A program made the position numbers and the translations under genes. From the NCBI RefSeq assembly GCF_001807265.1, contig NZ_KV788396.1, positions 38,258 through 102,257 on the forward strand: DNA of 64,000 nucleotides, read 5' to 3'. Positions 19,293 through 31,600 of this stretch are shown here, piece by piece; position 1 is the first letter of the stretch, and the number at the start of each line of letters is the position of its first letter. The notes below the pieces were generated by a model. That model had not been told where the DNA came from. It searched no databases and worked only from the letters and a program-made list of their open reading frames with translations. The DNA comes from Corynebacterium sp. HMSC05H05. Its GTDB lineage: Bacteria; Actinomycetota; Actinomycetes; Mycobacteriales; Mycobacteriaceae.

Positions 19293-20203
19293 GCGCCCAT
19301 CGCCTCCTTGCCCGTCAGGCCGATGAAGACGTCTTCCAGGCTGCGCCGCTTGCGCACCACCTGGTGCAGCGCCACGCCGTGGGAGACGAGGTGGGCGCAG
19401 GTCTCGGCGACCTGGGCGTCGCTAAGCCCGGAAAGCTCCAGGCCACCCTCGACGTAGGTGGGGCCAAGCGCTCGCAGTACCTCGGCGGCGGCATCGGGGT
19501 GAGGGGTTTGGATGAACACGTCCGGCAGCTGCGCGCTGTAGAGCTCGTCCTGCGAGCCCTGAAAGACCAGTTCGCCGTGGTTGATGATGGTCAAATCCGA
19601 GGCCATCTTCTCAATCTCGGACAACAGGTGGCTGGACACCAGCACGGTGCGGCCGTGGTCGCGGGCGAGGCTGATGATTAGCTCGCGGATCTCCTCGATG
19701 CCGGCGGGGTCGAGGCCGTTGGTGGGCTCGTCCAGGATCAGCAGCTGCGGGTCGCGCACCAGCGCCATCGCGATGCCGAGGCGCTGCTTCATGCCCAGCG
19801 AGTAGTTCTTCACCAGCTTGTCCATGTGGTTCTCCAGGCGCACAAGCTTCACTGCGCGGCGCGCCTGCTCCTTGTCGGCGCCGAGCAGGCGGGTGACTAT
19901 GCGCATGTTCTCCCCGCCGGTTAAGTGCGGGTAGGCGGCAGGTGCCTCGATGAGCGAACCGACGCCGGAGAGCACCTTCGCTCGGTTGGCGCGGGAGATC
20001 GGCTGGCCCAGCATCGTGATCTCGCCGCCGGTCGGCGCGATCAGCCCGAGCAGCATCTTCATGGTGGTGGACTTGCCGGAGCCGTTCGGCCCGAGCAGCC
20101 CGTGCACCACGCCCGGCTGGACTTCGAGGTTGAGGTCGTGGACAACGTCTGTGCTTCCGTAGGTCTTGGTCAGACCCCGGGTGTGAATAATCGGTGTTTC
20201 CAT
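19289..20203 (-). CDS. ABC transporter ATP-binding protein (peptide resistance exporter)
   Basis: ATPase of the exporter (304 residues). Walker A GPNGSGKST, signature YSLGMKQRLGIAMA and Walker B LLILDEPTNGLDP are intact, followed by SSHLLSEIE with the switch histidine. A C-terminal extension of about 90 residues (DVFIQTPHPDAAAEVL onward) matches the regulatory tail of drug and bacteriocin exporters. It lies 84 bp downstream of the response-regulator gene on the same strand, and that gap has no terminator. Confidence 0.9.
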   Translation of the reverse strand: METPIIHTRGLTKTYGSTDVVHDLNLEVQPGVVHGLLGPNGSGKSTTMKMLLGLIAPTGGEITMLGQPISRANRAKVLSGVGSLIEAPAAYPHLTGGENMRIVTRLLGADKEQARRAVKLVRLENHMDKLVKNYSLGMKQRLGIAMALVRDPQLLILDEPTNGLDPAGIEEIRELIISLARDHGRTVLVSSHLLSEIEKMASDLTIINHGELVFQGSQDELYSAQLPDVFIQTPHPDAAAEVLRALGPTYVEGGLELSGLSDAQVAETCAHLVSHGVALHQVVRKRRSLEDVFIGLTGKEAMGA

Positions 20204-20286
20204 GCGTTCAAGGTTCGCGCATGGCAGGGGCCTTCCGCGTCGGCGCGGGGCACGATTTTGGGCGTGATACCCAGGTATGACGCGGC

Positions 20287-20967
20287 TTAGGAATCCAGCA
20301 GGTCCGCCCGCGAGACCAACCCGGTGCGGTAGGCGAAAAGCGCCGCGTGCACCCGGTCGCGCGACTGCGTCTTCGCCAGCACCCGGCCCACGTGCGTCTT
20401 CACCGTGGGCATGGAGATGAACATCCGCTCCGCAATCTCGCCGTTGCTCCAGCCCCGGGCAATCGCGACGAGCACCTCGCGCTCGCGCTCGGTGAGCTCG
20501 CCCAGCGCGAGGCGGTCGGCGGGGGATAAGGCCACCGCATCTTCAGTCGGGGCAGCAAGCTTTGCGACGATCCGGTTCGTCGCCCTCGGCGAAATCACCG
20601 CGTCACCGCCTGCAACCGTGCGGATCGCGTCCAGCAGCGCCTCCGGTTCGGCGTCTTTGAGCAAGAACCCGCTCGCGCCCGCGCCAATCCCGCCGAGCAC
20701 GTAGTCCTCGTCGTCGAACGTGGTCAGCACGATCACCTTCGTGTCCGGGTGGTGCTGGGTGATACGCCGGGTGGCGGCGATGCCGTCGAGGACGGGCATC
20801 TGCACGTCCATAAGCACAATGCCCACCGGATCGCTATTGCATGCCTGCACTGCCTCCTCTCCGTTTGCGGCGAGCCAGCGGACCTCCATGTCCGGCTGGG
20901 AGTCCAGCACGTTGCGGATGCCGTGGAGAAACAGCGCTTGGTCGTCTGCGAGTCCGAGAGTGATCAT
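20287..20967 (-). CDS. NarL/LuxR-family response regulator
   Basis: Two-component regulator (226 residues): receiver domain with the phospho-acceptor aspartate in GIVLMDVQMPVLDG, a conserved lysine region DAEPEALLDAI, then a LuxR-type helix-turn-helix in LTEREREVLVAIARGWSNGEIAERM. Its start overlaps the stop of the kinase gene by 4 bp, so the pair is translationally coupled. It probably activates the downstream ABC exporter genes. Confidence 0.92.
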   Translation of the reverse strand: MITLGLADDQALFLHGIRNVLDSQPDMEVRWLAANGEEAVQACNSDPVGIVLMDVQMPVLDGIAATRRITQHHPDTKVIVLTTFDDEDYVLGGIGAGASGFLLKDAEPEALLDAIRTVAGGDAVISPRATNRIVAKLAAPTEDAVALSPADRLALGELTEREREVLVAIARGWSNGEIAERMFISMPTVKTHVGRVLAKTQSRDRVHAALFAYRTGLVSRADLLDS

Positions 20968-22076
20968 GAGTTCAGCGGGATCCTTGCCGTTGTGGTCCAG
21001 GTGCCGGTGGGGTTGGCCGATGCGGACACCGTGCCGCCGGAAAGCGCTGCGCGTTGCCGCATCCCCTCCACGCCGTGGCCCGGACGCGTGGCCGCGCCGG
21101 GAGCGACCGGATTTGTTGTTTCCACCACGACGTTATCTGCGCCCCAGCGGACCGCGAGCTCGGCGCGGCCGGTGCCGTGCTTCATGGCGTTGGTCAGGGA
21201 TTCTTGCACGATGCGCTGCACGGTCAACGCGGTTGCCGGGGCCAGGTCCTCGGGAGGGGCGCCCTGGGCGGTGTAATCAACGTCGAGACCGCCTGCGCGG
21301 CTGGTGGCGACCAGGCCGTCGATGTCTAGTTCTGTCGCTGGTTCCAGGGGGCGCTGCTCGGCGCTTCGCAACAGCTCCACCACGCCGCGCATCTGGCGCA
21401 GCGAGTCGCGGCCGACGCCGCCGATGGTGCGCAGCGCCTCGTCCTTCGCCTCCGGGGTGGCGGCGAAGCGCGCGCCGTCGGCCTGCGCAACAATGACGGT
21501 CAGCGAGTGGGTGACAATGTCGTGGATCTCGCGCGCGAGGTGGGCGCGCTGTGCTTGGGCGTCGCGCTCGAACTGCTCGCGCTGTCGGGCCAGGTCCTTC
21601 TCCGCGGTCTCCTCGGCCCGGCGGCGTAGCTCGCCGAACAGCAGCGCCACGGTCAGCAGAATGATGCTCCAGAAGACGTAGGGGAGCCGGTCGACAGGCT
21701 CGAGCGCGGTGAGCGCGGGAATGATGAACGCGGTGGCTGCGGCGTCGCCAAGCAACAGTGCAGCCGTGGCGAAGTCGCGGTGCGGGGCAGGCAGGTGGCG
21801 CCTGGCGACGTACGCGGCGAACGGCGCCACGGCGATTGTGCCGACGGGGAGCGAGTTGCAGAACGCCGCGGGAATGAGCACCGTAAGGATCGCAGCGAAC
21901 GTTTCCAGGGGCCAGCGCCAGCGGGTAAACGGGGCCACAACGGCGCAGGCGAGAAGCGCGAGTCCGACGACCAACTGCCGCGAATCCGGCAGCAGCCCAA
22001 CTAGGCAGGGGACCAGCATGAACGCTGCCATGCTCGCATTGCGGATCCGCACTGCGCGGGTAGTGGAAAAGTTCAT
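20964..22076 (-). CDS. sensor histidine kinase (NarL-partner type)
   Basis: Membrane kinase (370 residues) with about five or six N-terminal helices and little extracellular loop, so it likely senses within the membrane or through the exporter. The dimerisation/phospho-histidine box is REIHDIVTHSL and the ATP domain ends in GHGVEGMRQR. This layout is that of DesK-like and antibiotic-sensing kinases. Start ATG 22076 has a -10 TAGCGT 8 bases upstream. Confidence 0.9.
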   Translation of the reverse strand: MNFSTTRAVRIRNASMAAFMLVPCLVGLLPDSRQLVVGLALLACAVVAPFTRWRWPLETFAAILTVLIPAAFCNSLPVGTIAVAPFAAYVARRHLPAPHRDFATAALLLGDAAATAFIIPALTALEPVDRLPYVFWSIILLTVALLFGELRRRAEETAEKDLARQREQFERDAQAQRAHLAREIHDIVTHSLTVIVAQADGARFAATPEAKDEALRTIGGVGRDSLRQMRGVVELLRSAEQRPLEPATELDIDGLVATSRAGGLDVDYTAQGAPPEDLAPATALTVQRIVQESLTNAMKHGTGRAELAVRWGADNVVVETTNPVAPGAATRPGHGVEGMRQRAALSGGTVSASANPTGTWTTTARIPLNS

Positions 22077-22084
22077 GGCCGTCC

Positions 22085-22090
22085 ACGCTA
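22085..22090 (-). promoter_or_regulatory. -10 element for the histidine kinase operon
   Basis: On the minus strand TAGCGT ends 8 bases before the kinase ATG at 22076; predicts a leaderless mRNA. Confidence 0.5.
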
Positions 22091-22131
22091 CTTGCCGGCG
22101 CGGGCAGCCGCGTCGTACTGCGGTATGACGC

Positions 22132-22416
22132 TTAGGACTTCACCAGCCGCGCGATAGCGGCAGACGCCTCTTCGATCTTGGCGTCGGCTTCCTGCCCGTC
22201 GCTGATCGCATTGGCAACACAGTGCTTCAAGTGATCGTCCAGCAAGCCCAGTGCTACGCCCTTCAGTGCTGCGTTGACGGCGCTGATCTGGGTGAGGATG
22301 TCAATGCAGTAGGCGTTTTCGTCGATCATGCGGTGGATACCGCGGGTTTGCCCCTCGATTCGTTTGAGCCGGGCGAGGTAGCGGTCTTTATCGCTGATGT
22401 AGCCGTGGTCGTTCAT
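22132..22416 (-). CDS. csoR: copper-sensing repressor CsoR
   Basis: Four-helix DNA-binding repressor (94 residues) released from DNA by Cu(I). The Cu(I) ligand set is intact: Cys37 in AYCIDIL, and His62 and Cys66 in DHLKHC. ATG 22416 is preferred over the adjacent ATG 22419 because AGGAGG then lies 6 bases upstream. It lies 34 bp downstream of copB on the same strand and is probably autoregulated with it through the operator near 24686. Confidence 0.9.
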   Translation of the reverse strand: MNDHGYISDKDRYLARLKRIEGQTRGIHRMIDENAYCIDILTQISAVNAALKGVALGLLDDHLKHCVANAISDGQEADAKIEEASAAIARLVKS

Positions 22417-22450
22417 CATGGGCCTCCTGAGTGGTGTGGACGGTGCCGGG

Positions 22451-24592
22451 TCACTTGGACCGGTTAAGCATCCGGTCGGTGCTGCTCTGCGGGGTGAGGT
22501 CGAGGCGGCGGAGCAGCTGCGCATTGAGGGCGACGACGACGGTCGAGGCCGACATCAGAATTGCGCCGACGCTCATCGGCATCACGAACCCGATTGGGGC
22601 GAGGATACCGGCAGCCAGCGGAACGGACAGCAGGTTGTAGCCGGCCGCCCACCACAGGTTCTGCTTCATCTTCCGGTAGGTCGCACGGGAGAGCTCGATG
22701 ACCGAAAGCACCGATCGCGGGTCGGAGCTTGCCAGGACGACGCCCGCCGAGCCGATCGCCACGTCTGTGCCGGCACCGATCGCGATGCCGACATCGGCCT
22801 GGGCCAGCGCGGGGGCGTCGTTGACGCCGTCGCCTACCATGGCGACTCTGTGGCCCTCGCCTTGCAGTTCCTTGACTTTCGCGGCCTTGTGCTCGGGACG
22901 CACACCCGCGAAGACCCGGTCAATGCCCAGATCCTTGGCTACGGTGTCCGCGACGGCCTGCGCGTCGCCGGTGATCATGACGACCTGGGCGCCCGCAGAG
23001 TGCAATGCGTCGACGGCGTCGCGGGACTCGGGGCGGATCTCGTCGGCAAGCCGGAGTGCTCCGATCACTTCGCCGTCGGCGAGGACGTGGAGAATGATCG
23101 CGCCCTCCTTTCGCCACTCGTCTGCGATGGGGAGCTCTTCGGCGGAATGCTTCTCAAGCAGGTAGGGGCCGCCGACCTCGATTACCTCACCGTCAACAGT
23201 TGCCTTCACGCCCACGGCTGGCGACGAGGAGATGTCGCTGGCACTCGGCACAGCCACGTCACGGGTCTCCGCCGCACCGGTGATGGCGCGAGCGAGTGGG
23301 TGCTCACTGTCCGCCTCGGCGGCCGCTGCCAGCGCGAGCACGTCTGCTTCCTCATATCCGCTGATGGTGTCGATCGCGGTGACGGTGGGTTCGCCTTTGG
23401 TGAGGGTGCCGGTCTTGTCGAACAACACGGCGTCGACGGTGCGCATGGATTCGAGAGCGAGCCGATCCTTGATCAGTACCCCACCGCGGGCGGCGCGCTC
23501 AGTCGCAATCGAGACGACCAGCGGGATTGCGAGACCTAGGGCGTGAGGGCAGGCGATGACGAGCACCGTAATGGTGCGCACTACGGCGTCGTTTGGCATG
23601 CCGACGACGGTCCAGACCACGGCGGTCAGAATGGCGGCGCCGAGGGTGAACCAGAACAACCACGCGGCGGCCTTGTCTGCGAGGCGCTGCGCCCGCGATG
23701 ACGATTCTTGCGCATCGGTGACGAGCTTTTGAATGCCGGCCAACGCGGTGTCGCCACCCGTGGCTGTGACCTCGATGCGCAGACCCGAGTCTGTCGCGAT
23801 GGTGCCAGCGACCACGTGCTCGCCTTCACCGCGGCGCACCGTTTTCGACTCACCGGTGACCATCGACTCGTCCATGCTGGCGCTGCCGTCGACGATTATG
23901 CCGTCGGCAGGCACGGACGCGCCGGGCCGCACGATCACGACATCGCCGACCTCAAGATCCGCCGGGGTGACCTTCACTACTTCGTCGCCGTCGATCTTCT
24001 CGGCCTCGTCGGGCAGAAGTGCGGCGAGCGAATCCAGGGCCGAGGTGGTCTGGGCGAGGGAGCGCATCTCGATCCAGTGCCCCAGCAGCATGATGACCAC
24101 CAGCAGCGCCAGTTCCCACCAGAAATTCAGCCCACGGTCCAGCAAGTTCAGGCTCGCACCCCAGGAGGAGACGAAAGCGACCGTGATCGCCAGGGCCATC
24201 AGCAGCATCATGCCGGGTTTTCGTGAGCGGATCTCGGAGACAGCACCCGTCAAGAACGGGCGACCTCCCCAGAAGTAAATGACCGTGCCCAAGAGCGGCG
24301 AGATCCAGCGGGTCCATTCCGCGTCAGGCAGCTGGTAGCCGATGAGGTGGGTGAAGGTTTCGTTAAATCCGACGACCGGGATCGCGAGAACCAGCATGAT
24401 CCAGAAGAGCCTGCGGAACTGGGCTACGTGATCGCCGTGGCCTGCGTGGCCCGCGTGGCCATGGCCTCCATGTTCTCCGTGGCCCGCGTGCTCTGTGTGG
24501 TTGTGGCCGGCATGGCCTCCGTGGTTGCTGTGTTCGTGATGGCTGGCGTGCCCACCGGGTTCGGTGCCGGAGTGGGCGTGTCTGTCGTTCAT
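22451..24592 (-). CDS. copB: copper-translocating P-type ATPase, CopB type (P1B-3)
   Basis: Membrane pump (713 residues) that exports copper. The CPH motif at residues 348-350 in the sixth helix marks the P1B-3 (CopB-like) class rather than the CPC of CopA. The phosphorylated Asp392 is in DKTGTLTKG; GDGVNDAPAL gives the hinge. The first 55 residues are dense in His and Gly, a metal-binding tail instead of a CxxC domain. A CsoR-type operator lies about 90 bp upstream, and csoR follows. Confidence 0.93.
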   Translation of the reverse strand: MNDRHAHSGTEPGGHASHHEHSNHGGHAGHNHTEHAGHGEHGGHGHAGHAGHGDHVAQFRRLFWIMLVLAIPVVGFNETFTHLIGYQLPDAEWTRWISPLLGTVIYFWGGRPFLTGAVSEIRSRKPGMMLLMALAITVAFVSSWGASLNLLDRGLNFWWELALLVVIMLLGHWIEMRSLAQTTSALDSLAALLPDEAEKIDGDEVVKVTPADLEVGDVVIVRPGASVPADGIIVDGSASMDESMVTGESKTVRRGEGEHVVAGTIATDSGLRIEVTATGGDTALAGIQKLVTDAQESSSRAQRLADKAAAWLFWFTLGAAILTAVVWTVVGMPNDAVVRTITVLVIACPHALGLAIPLVVSIATERAARGGVLIKDRLALESMRTVDAVLFDKTGTLTKGEPTVTAIDTISGYEEADVLALAAAAEADSEHPLARAITGAAETRDVAVPSASDISSSPAVGVKATVDGEVIEVGGPYLLEKHSAEELPIADEWRKEGAIILHVLADGEVIGALRLADEIRPESRDAVDALHSAGAQVVMITGDAQAVADTVAKDLGIDRVFAGVRPEHKAAKVKELQGEGHRVAMVGDGVNDAPALAQADVGIAIGAGTDVAIGSAGVVLASSDPRSVLSVIELSRATYRKMKQNLWWAAGYNLLSVPLAAGILAPIGFVMPMSVGAILMSASTVVVALNAQLLRRLDLTPQSSTDRMLNRSK

Positions 24593-24678
24593 GGTTCGGT
24601 CCTCTCGGTGCAGTTCATCGTTGTGGTCGGTTCGGCCGTGCCGGGCGGCCTAGCACGACGGCCGTCTTCCACCTTAAT

Positions 24679-24694
24679 ACCCCAGGGGGGTATA
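24679..24694 (-). promoter_or_regulatory. CsoR-type operator upstream of copB
   Basis: A near-palindrome, ATACCCC on one side and GGGTAT on the other around AGGG on the plus strand, matches the CsoR consensus (TACCC-rich arms). On the minus strand it lies between a possible -35 TCGACA (about 15 bp away) and a possible -10 TATTAA, so binding would block the copB promoter. Confidence 0.72.
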
Positions 24695-24753
24695 TGTCGA
24701 GGGGGTGTTTCCACGTGACCAGCCGGACGTTTCACCTTTCGCCTTCACGGGAC

Positions 24754-24759
24754 TACACT
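24754..24759 (+). promoter_or_regulatory. -10 element for mnmA
   Basis: TACACT ends 8 bases before ATG 24768. The mRNA should be leaderless. Confidence 0.6.
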
Positions 24760-24767
24760 GCGCCGAC

Positions 24768-25847
24768 ATGCGAGTATTGGCGGCCATGAGCGGGGGAGTC
24801 GACTCCTCTGTCGCTGCTGCGCGCCTTGTGGAGGCGGGCCACGACGTCGTCGGTGTGCACCTGGCGCTGAGCAAGGACGCGCAACAGACCCGCGAGTCCG
24901 CCCGCGGCTGCTGTTCCCTGGAGGACTCCGCCGACGCGCGCCGCGTGTGCGACCACCTGGGCATCCCGTTTTACGTGTGGGACTTCTCTGACCGCTTCAA
25001 AGAAGAGGTCATCGACAACTTCGTGTGGTCCTACGAGCACGGTGAGACCCCCAACCCGTGCCTGCGCTGCAACGAGAAGATCAAGTTCGCGGCACTGTTG
25101 GACCGCGCGGTGACCTTGGGCTTCGACGCGATCGCCACCGGGCACTACGCAATTATCGACGACCAGGGCAACCTCCGCCGATCCACCGACCCGAAGAAAG
25201 ACCAGTCCTACGTGCTCGGCGTGCTCACCCGCGACGATCTGGACCGCTGCATCTTCCCGGTCGGCGACACCGAGAAGCCGCAGATCCGCGAGGAGGCGGC
25301 CCGCCACGGGTTCGCCACCGCGTCCAAGCCGGATTCCTACGACATCTGCTTCATCCCGGACGGCAACACCCAGGCGTTTCTGGGCCGATCCATCGGCATG
25401 CGCCCAGGCATGATCAAGGACACCGAGGGCCGCGAGCTGAAGGAACACGACGGGGCGTTCCAGTACACGATCGGCCAGCGCAAGGGGCTGAACATCCGCG
25501 TGCCTGCCGAAGACGGCAAGCCGCGCTACGTCACCGACGTGGACACCTCCACTGGCACGGTCACCGTCGGCCCGCGGGAGGCGCTGAAGGTCAACGAGAT
25601 CACCGCCGACCGCCTGAAGGTGCTGCACCCAGCTATGGAGGGCGAGTTCGAGGCCAACGTGCAGATCCGCGCCCACGGCGGAGTCGTGCCCTGCACCGCG
25701 CGCGTTGAGGGCGATGCGATGACGCTCACGCTGCACGAGCCGCTTGAAGGCGTGGCGCGCGGCCAGGCGGCGGTGCTCTACCTGCCGGACCCGGACGGTT
25801 TGGGGGACATCGTGCTCGGCTCCGGAACCATCTGCGCCACTGCGTAA
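24768..25847 (+). CDS. mnmA: tRNA 2-thiouridylase MnmA
   Basis: Thiolates U34 of tRNA-Lys, -Glu and -Gln (359 residues). The PP-loop [11 protein letters not shown] activates the base with ATP; the thiol-handling residues are Cys98 in PNPCLRCN and Cys194 in DICFIPDGN, as in E. coli. The ATG at 24768 gives the family N-terminus [10 protein letters not shown] and is 8 bases from a -10 element. Sulfur probably comes from the cysteine desulfurase at 14756. Its TAA stop starts the next gene's -10 element. Confidence 0.96.
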   Translation: MRVLAAMSGGVDSSVAAARLVEAGHDVVGVHLALSKDAQQTRESARGCCSLEDSADARRVCDHLGIPFYVWDFSDRFKEEVIDNFVWSYEHGETPNPCLRCNEKIKFAALLDRAVTLGFDAIATGHYAIIDDQGNLRRSTDPKKDQSYVLGVLTRDDLDRCIFPVGDTEKPQIREEAARHGFATASKPDSYDICFIPDGNTQAFLGRSIGMRPGMIKDTEGRELKEHDGAFQYTIGQRKGLNIRVPAEDGKPRYVTDVDTSTGTVTVGPREALKVNEITADRLKVLHPAMEGEFEANVQIRAHGGVVPCTARVEGDAMTLTLHEPLEGVARGQAAVLYLPDPDGLGDIVLGSGTICATA

Positions 25848-25850
25848 CAT
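25845..25850 (+). promoter_or_regulatory. -10 element for the MetE-like gene; includes a stop codon
   Basis: TAACAT, whose first three bases are the mnmA stop, ends 7 bases before GTG 25858. Confidence 0.6.
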
Positions 25851-25857
25851 CGGCTCC

Positions 25858-26715
25858 GTGACAACACTTCCTCCCACCGCGTTCGGCCTCGGGCCTCTGC
25901 CCGGCACCGACCTCGCGCAAGCCGCGGACGTGGTGCTCTCCGAGACCCCGCTGCCGCACATCCCTCAGTTGCCGGACCGCGGCGTCGGCTCGGACCTGAT
26001 CGGCCGCACCGCCGCGATGCTGGAAATCCCTGTGGCGCGCGGGCCCCGCGGCTGGCGCGTGGCGGCCCGGGCAAGCAAGGACGCCGACCGCATGGAGCGC
26101 GACCTCGACCACCTCGAGGAGCTCTGGCACGGCAAGGCGCACACCGTGAAGGTGCAGCTGGCCGGCCCGTTCACGCTCGCCGCCGAGATCGAGATGGCCA
26201 ACGGCCACCGCATGATCACCGACCCCGGCGCGCTTCGCGACCTCACGGACGCGCTGTTGGAGGTGTGCGTGGGGCACCGGAGGGACGTCGAGAGGCGATT
26301 CGGCGCAAGCGTGCTGCAGCTGGACGAGCCGCGACTGCCCGAGGTCGTCGCCGGCACGCTGCAGGGCACCACCGACTTCGAGACCATCCGCGCGATCCCC
26401 GAGCCGGAGGAGACGCTCGCGCGTTTCGGCGGGCACCTGCTGCATTCGCCCAAGCTTCTCGACGTTCCGTGGCTGACCTGCGACCCGCGCCGCGCCGACA
26501 AAGACGCGCTGGCCCGGCTGTTGGACGCCGGCACACGCATCGCGATCCCGGTAATGGCCCCACGCGAGCTGTACAACCTCTTCGACGAGCTGCAGATCGA
26601 CCCGGCCGCCACGACCGTGGACGTTTACGCTGAGCCGGCCGCCACACTGGTGGGCACGGCGGCGAACTACCGGGCGGCCCGGGAGATGGCCGAGGCACTT
26701 ACAGTGGAAGTATGA
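25858..26715 (+). CDS. MetE C-terminal-domain-like protein
   Basis: A 285-residue TIM-barrel protein resembling the C-terminal catalytic half of cobalamin-independent methionine synthase (actinobacterial Rv3015c type). VKVQLAGPFTLA and LQLDEPRLPEV match the family, but the zinc-binding His/Cys set of true MetE is not evident, so methionine synthesis is doubtful. It sits between mnmA and a small membrane gene, whose start overlaps its stop (ATGA). The GTG start is set by the -10 TAACAT 7 bases upstream. Confidence 0.82.
   Translation: MTTLPPTAFGLGPLPGTDLAQAADVVLSETPLPHIPQLPDRGVGSDLIGRTAAMLEIPVARGPRGWRVAARASKDADRMERDLDHLEELWHGKAHTVKVQLAGPFTLAAEIEMANGHRMITDPGALRDLTDALLEVCVGHRRDVERRFGASVLQLDEPRLPEVVAGTLQGTTDFETIRAIPEPEETLARFGGHLLHSPKLLDVPWLTCDPRRADKDALARLLDAGTRIAIPVMAPRELYNLFDELQIDPAATTVDVYAEPAATLVGTAANYRAAREMAEALTVEV
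26700..26705 (+). promoter_or_regulatory. possible -10 element for the small membrane protein gene
   Basis: TACAGT ends 6 bases before ATG 26712. Because the preceding gene overlaps the start, this may be an internal promoter. Confidence 0.4.
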
Positions 26716-27091
26716 GTACGTCGCTGCATTGGGATAAGAAGAAAGCCGATTTCTCGATGGGAATCGTCTTCGGCGTGATGTTCTTCGTCGTCTTCGGCCT
26801 CGTGATGGACGACATGTTGTTAGGCACCGGGATCGGCATCGCGTTCTTCGCCGCGTTTGGGCTTTTGTCGGGCAAGCGCGAAGCGGATTTCGACGGGCAG
26901 ACGCTGCGCCTGGTGGAGAAGAAAGAGACCACAGAGCTCGACGCCGCCAGCATCGCCGACGTGATCATCAGCGAGTCGGGCGCAATGGTGGTGAAGACCA
27001 AATCGGGGGAGACGTACTCGGTCGAATCCGAGGGCGACAACCGGGGTCTGCACGACTTCGCCGAGAAGCTGCGCGCGGAGCTTGCTATTAG

Positions 27092-27095
<4 letters not shown>
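26712..27095 (+). CDS. hypothetical membrane protein with two helices
   Basis: A 127-residue protein not recognised by family. Two hydrophobic segments are visible (about residues 15-32, VFGVMFFVVFGLVMD, and 38-52, GIGIAFFAAFGLLSG), followed by a soluble domain of about 75 residues rich in acidic and beta-like stretches (SGAMVVKTKSGETYSV). The start overlaps the MetE-like stop by ATGA, so it is probably coupled. Function unknown. Confidence 0.72.
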
Positions 27096-30071
<2,976 letters not shown>

Positions 30072-30075
<4 letters not shown>

Positions 30076-31085
30076 CGGGTCTCCTTCATAAGGTCGATGC
30101 CGAGCGCGTCCACCCAGGCTTCGGTGTCGCCCGCGACAAACGCGGCGCGGCTGTGGTCGGTGCGCTCGGGGTCCCAGACCAACATGGTGCGGAAGCCGCC
30201 GGTGCCGCCGTTGTGGAACGTGATCTCCTGTCCGTCTTCGTCGAGGCTTGCCCAGCCATAGTCGGGCACACCGTGCGAGGACACCCATTCCACGTATTTC
30301 GCCATGTCGGCAGCAGTGGAGCGGATCGCGCCGGCCGGGGCCCAGCCGTCCATGTCCCACGGGCCGGCGGGGTGCCCGTTGGCGGCCAGGCCTGTGGGTG
30401 CTTCGTCGACGGTGCCCGGTAGCGCCACGTAGGTCGACGTCATGCCGGCGGGCTCGAAGATGCGGGTGCGCAGCAACTCGTCGTAGGGCACGCCGGCATG
30501 CTTGGCAAGCAGTTGGCCGAGCAGCGCGTGGCCGTAGTTCGAGTACTGCTCCTCGCCGCGGTTGTTCAGCTCGGCGGAACCGGCGGCGTCGAGAATGTCT
30601 TGCGGTGTGTCGCGCCGGTAGGGGTTACCGCCATCGCGGATGTTGGCCGCGAACATGTCCGCGAGGCTGAGGCTTTCGGTGGTGGCGAGCCCGGAGGTGT
30701 GGTTGAGCAGCTCCTCGATGGTGACATCGGCAACGGGGGCGGAGGGGACGTCGATAAGCTCCTGCACCTGAGTGTCCAGGCGGAGCTCGCCGGCCTCGAT
30801 GAACTGGCGGACCAGCTCCGCATTGAATGTCTTGGTGATCGAGCCGATTTCGAACTCGCTGTGCTCGTCGGCGCCGAGGCCGCCGAAGCAGACCTCGCCG
30901 TCGTCGTAGGTGAAGGCGGCGAGGTTGTGGTGGCCGTTTTCCGCGAGGTGTTCGAGTGCGGAGGAGATTTCAGTATCGCCGGTGTGTTCAGAGGCCACGG
31001 AAATGTCGCGGGGGCCGGTGGAGAGCATCAACGCGGCGGCGAGGACAGCGGAGATTCCTCCGGTGGCAATGTTGGTAGCGCGCAT
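30072..31085 (-). CDS. beta-lactamase-fold serine hydrolase
   Basis: Exported serine hydrolase of the class C beta-lactamase / DD-peptidase fold (337 residues). The motifs are in order: SITK (SxxK), YSNYG (YxN) and HNGGTGG (HxG). An N-terminal hydrophobic stretch GGISAVLAAALMLST acts as signal or anchor. Role is more likely cell-wall or esterase than resistance; no evidence for antibiotic hydrolysis. Start overlaps the regulator stop (TGATG), so it lies in an operon with a winged-helix regulator. Confidence 0.86.
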
Positions 31086-31549
31086 CAGTGGTCCTCCCCG
31101 GCGATTACGATCGTCATGAGCGGGATGACGCGGGCCGGGGGAATCTCAAACATCCCGCCCTGCTTGCGCACCCAGCCGGCTGCCTGCAGCTCCTTCAGGT
31201 GGTGGTAGGCCGTGCCGGTGGAGGAAACCAGGTCAGATTCGACCAGCTCCGTCACGCTCGCCGGTGCAGTTAAAAGGTGGCGCAGGATGGCGCCGCGGAC
31301 GGGGTGCGCGAGAGCGGCGATGCGGTCCATCGCGTCGTCCCACGGTTGGTCCGAGATCCACGCCGTTGGGCGGATCCATTCGTAGGAGTAGGTGCCGGTC
31401 GGAAGCTCCACGTCGCCTTTGAAGGTGACTGTGCCTTGGTCCGCCTCGTTGCTGGAACTGGGGCGTGAGGTGGACTCGGGCGATGGGGCCTGTTCGAGCG
31501 CGGCGACGCGCGCTTCGAGGTCAGAGAGGCGTGCTTCAATCGGTTGCAT
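31085..31549 (-). CDS. winged-helix transcriptional regulator (ArsR-like)
   Basis: A 154-residue regulator: an N-terminal coiled-coil-like helix (LSDLEARVAALEQA), a variable linker, then an ArsR/HTH_20-type winged helix (ALAHPVRGAILRHLL, VSSTGTAYHHLKELQAAGWV). No metal-binding cysteines. It leads the three-gene operon with the serine hydrolase and small membrane protein. The 8-bp inverted repeat just upstream is a good candidate for its own binding site. Confidence 0.84.
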   Translation of the reverse strand: MQPIEARLSDLEARVAALEQAPSPESTSRPSSSNEADQGTVTFKGDVELPTGTYSYEWIRPTAWISDQPWDDAMDRIAALAHPVRGAILRHLLTAPASVTELVESDLVSSTGTAYHHLKELQAAGWVRKQGGMFEIPPARVIPLMTIVIAGEDH

Positions 31550-31551
31550 GC

Positions 31552-31577
31552 TTTCTAGAATTACAGAAATCTAGAAA
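31552..31577. promoter_or_regulatory. inverted-repeat operator candidate for the ArsR-like regulator
   Basis: TTTCTAGA (31552-31559) and TCTAGAAA (31570-31577) form perfect 8-bp arms separated by 10 bases, so their centres are 18 bp apart, nearly two helical turns. The site starts 3 bp from the regulator's start codon. Confidence 0.62.
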
Positions 31578-31600
31578 ACGTGCAACGGTTGAGGCTTTGG

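Noticed and set aside
20203..20287. Search for a lantibiotic precursor gene beside the exporter
   Set aside because: The 84-bp gap has no Ser/Thr/Cys-rich small frame with a start, and no modification enzymes occur in the module.
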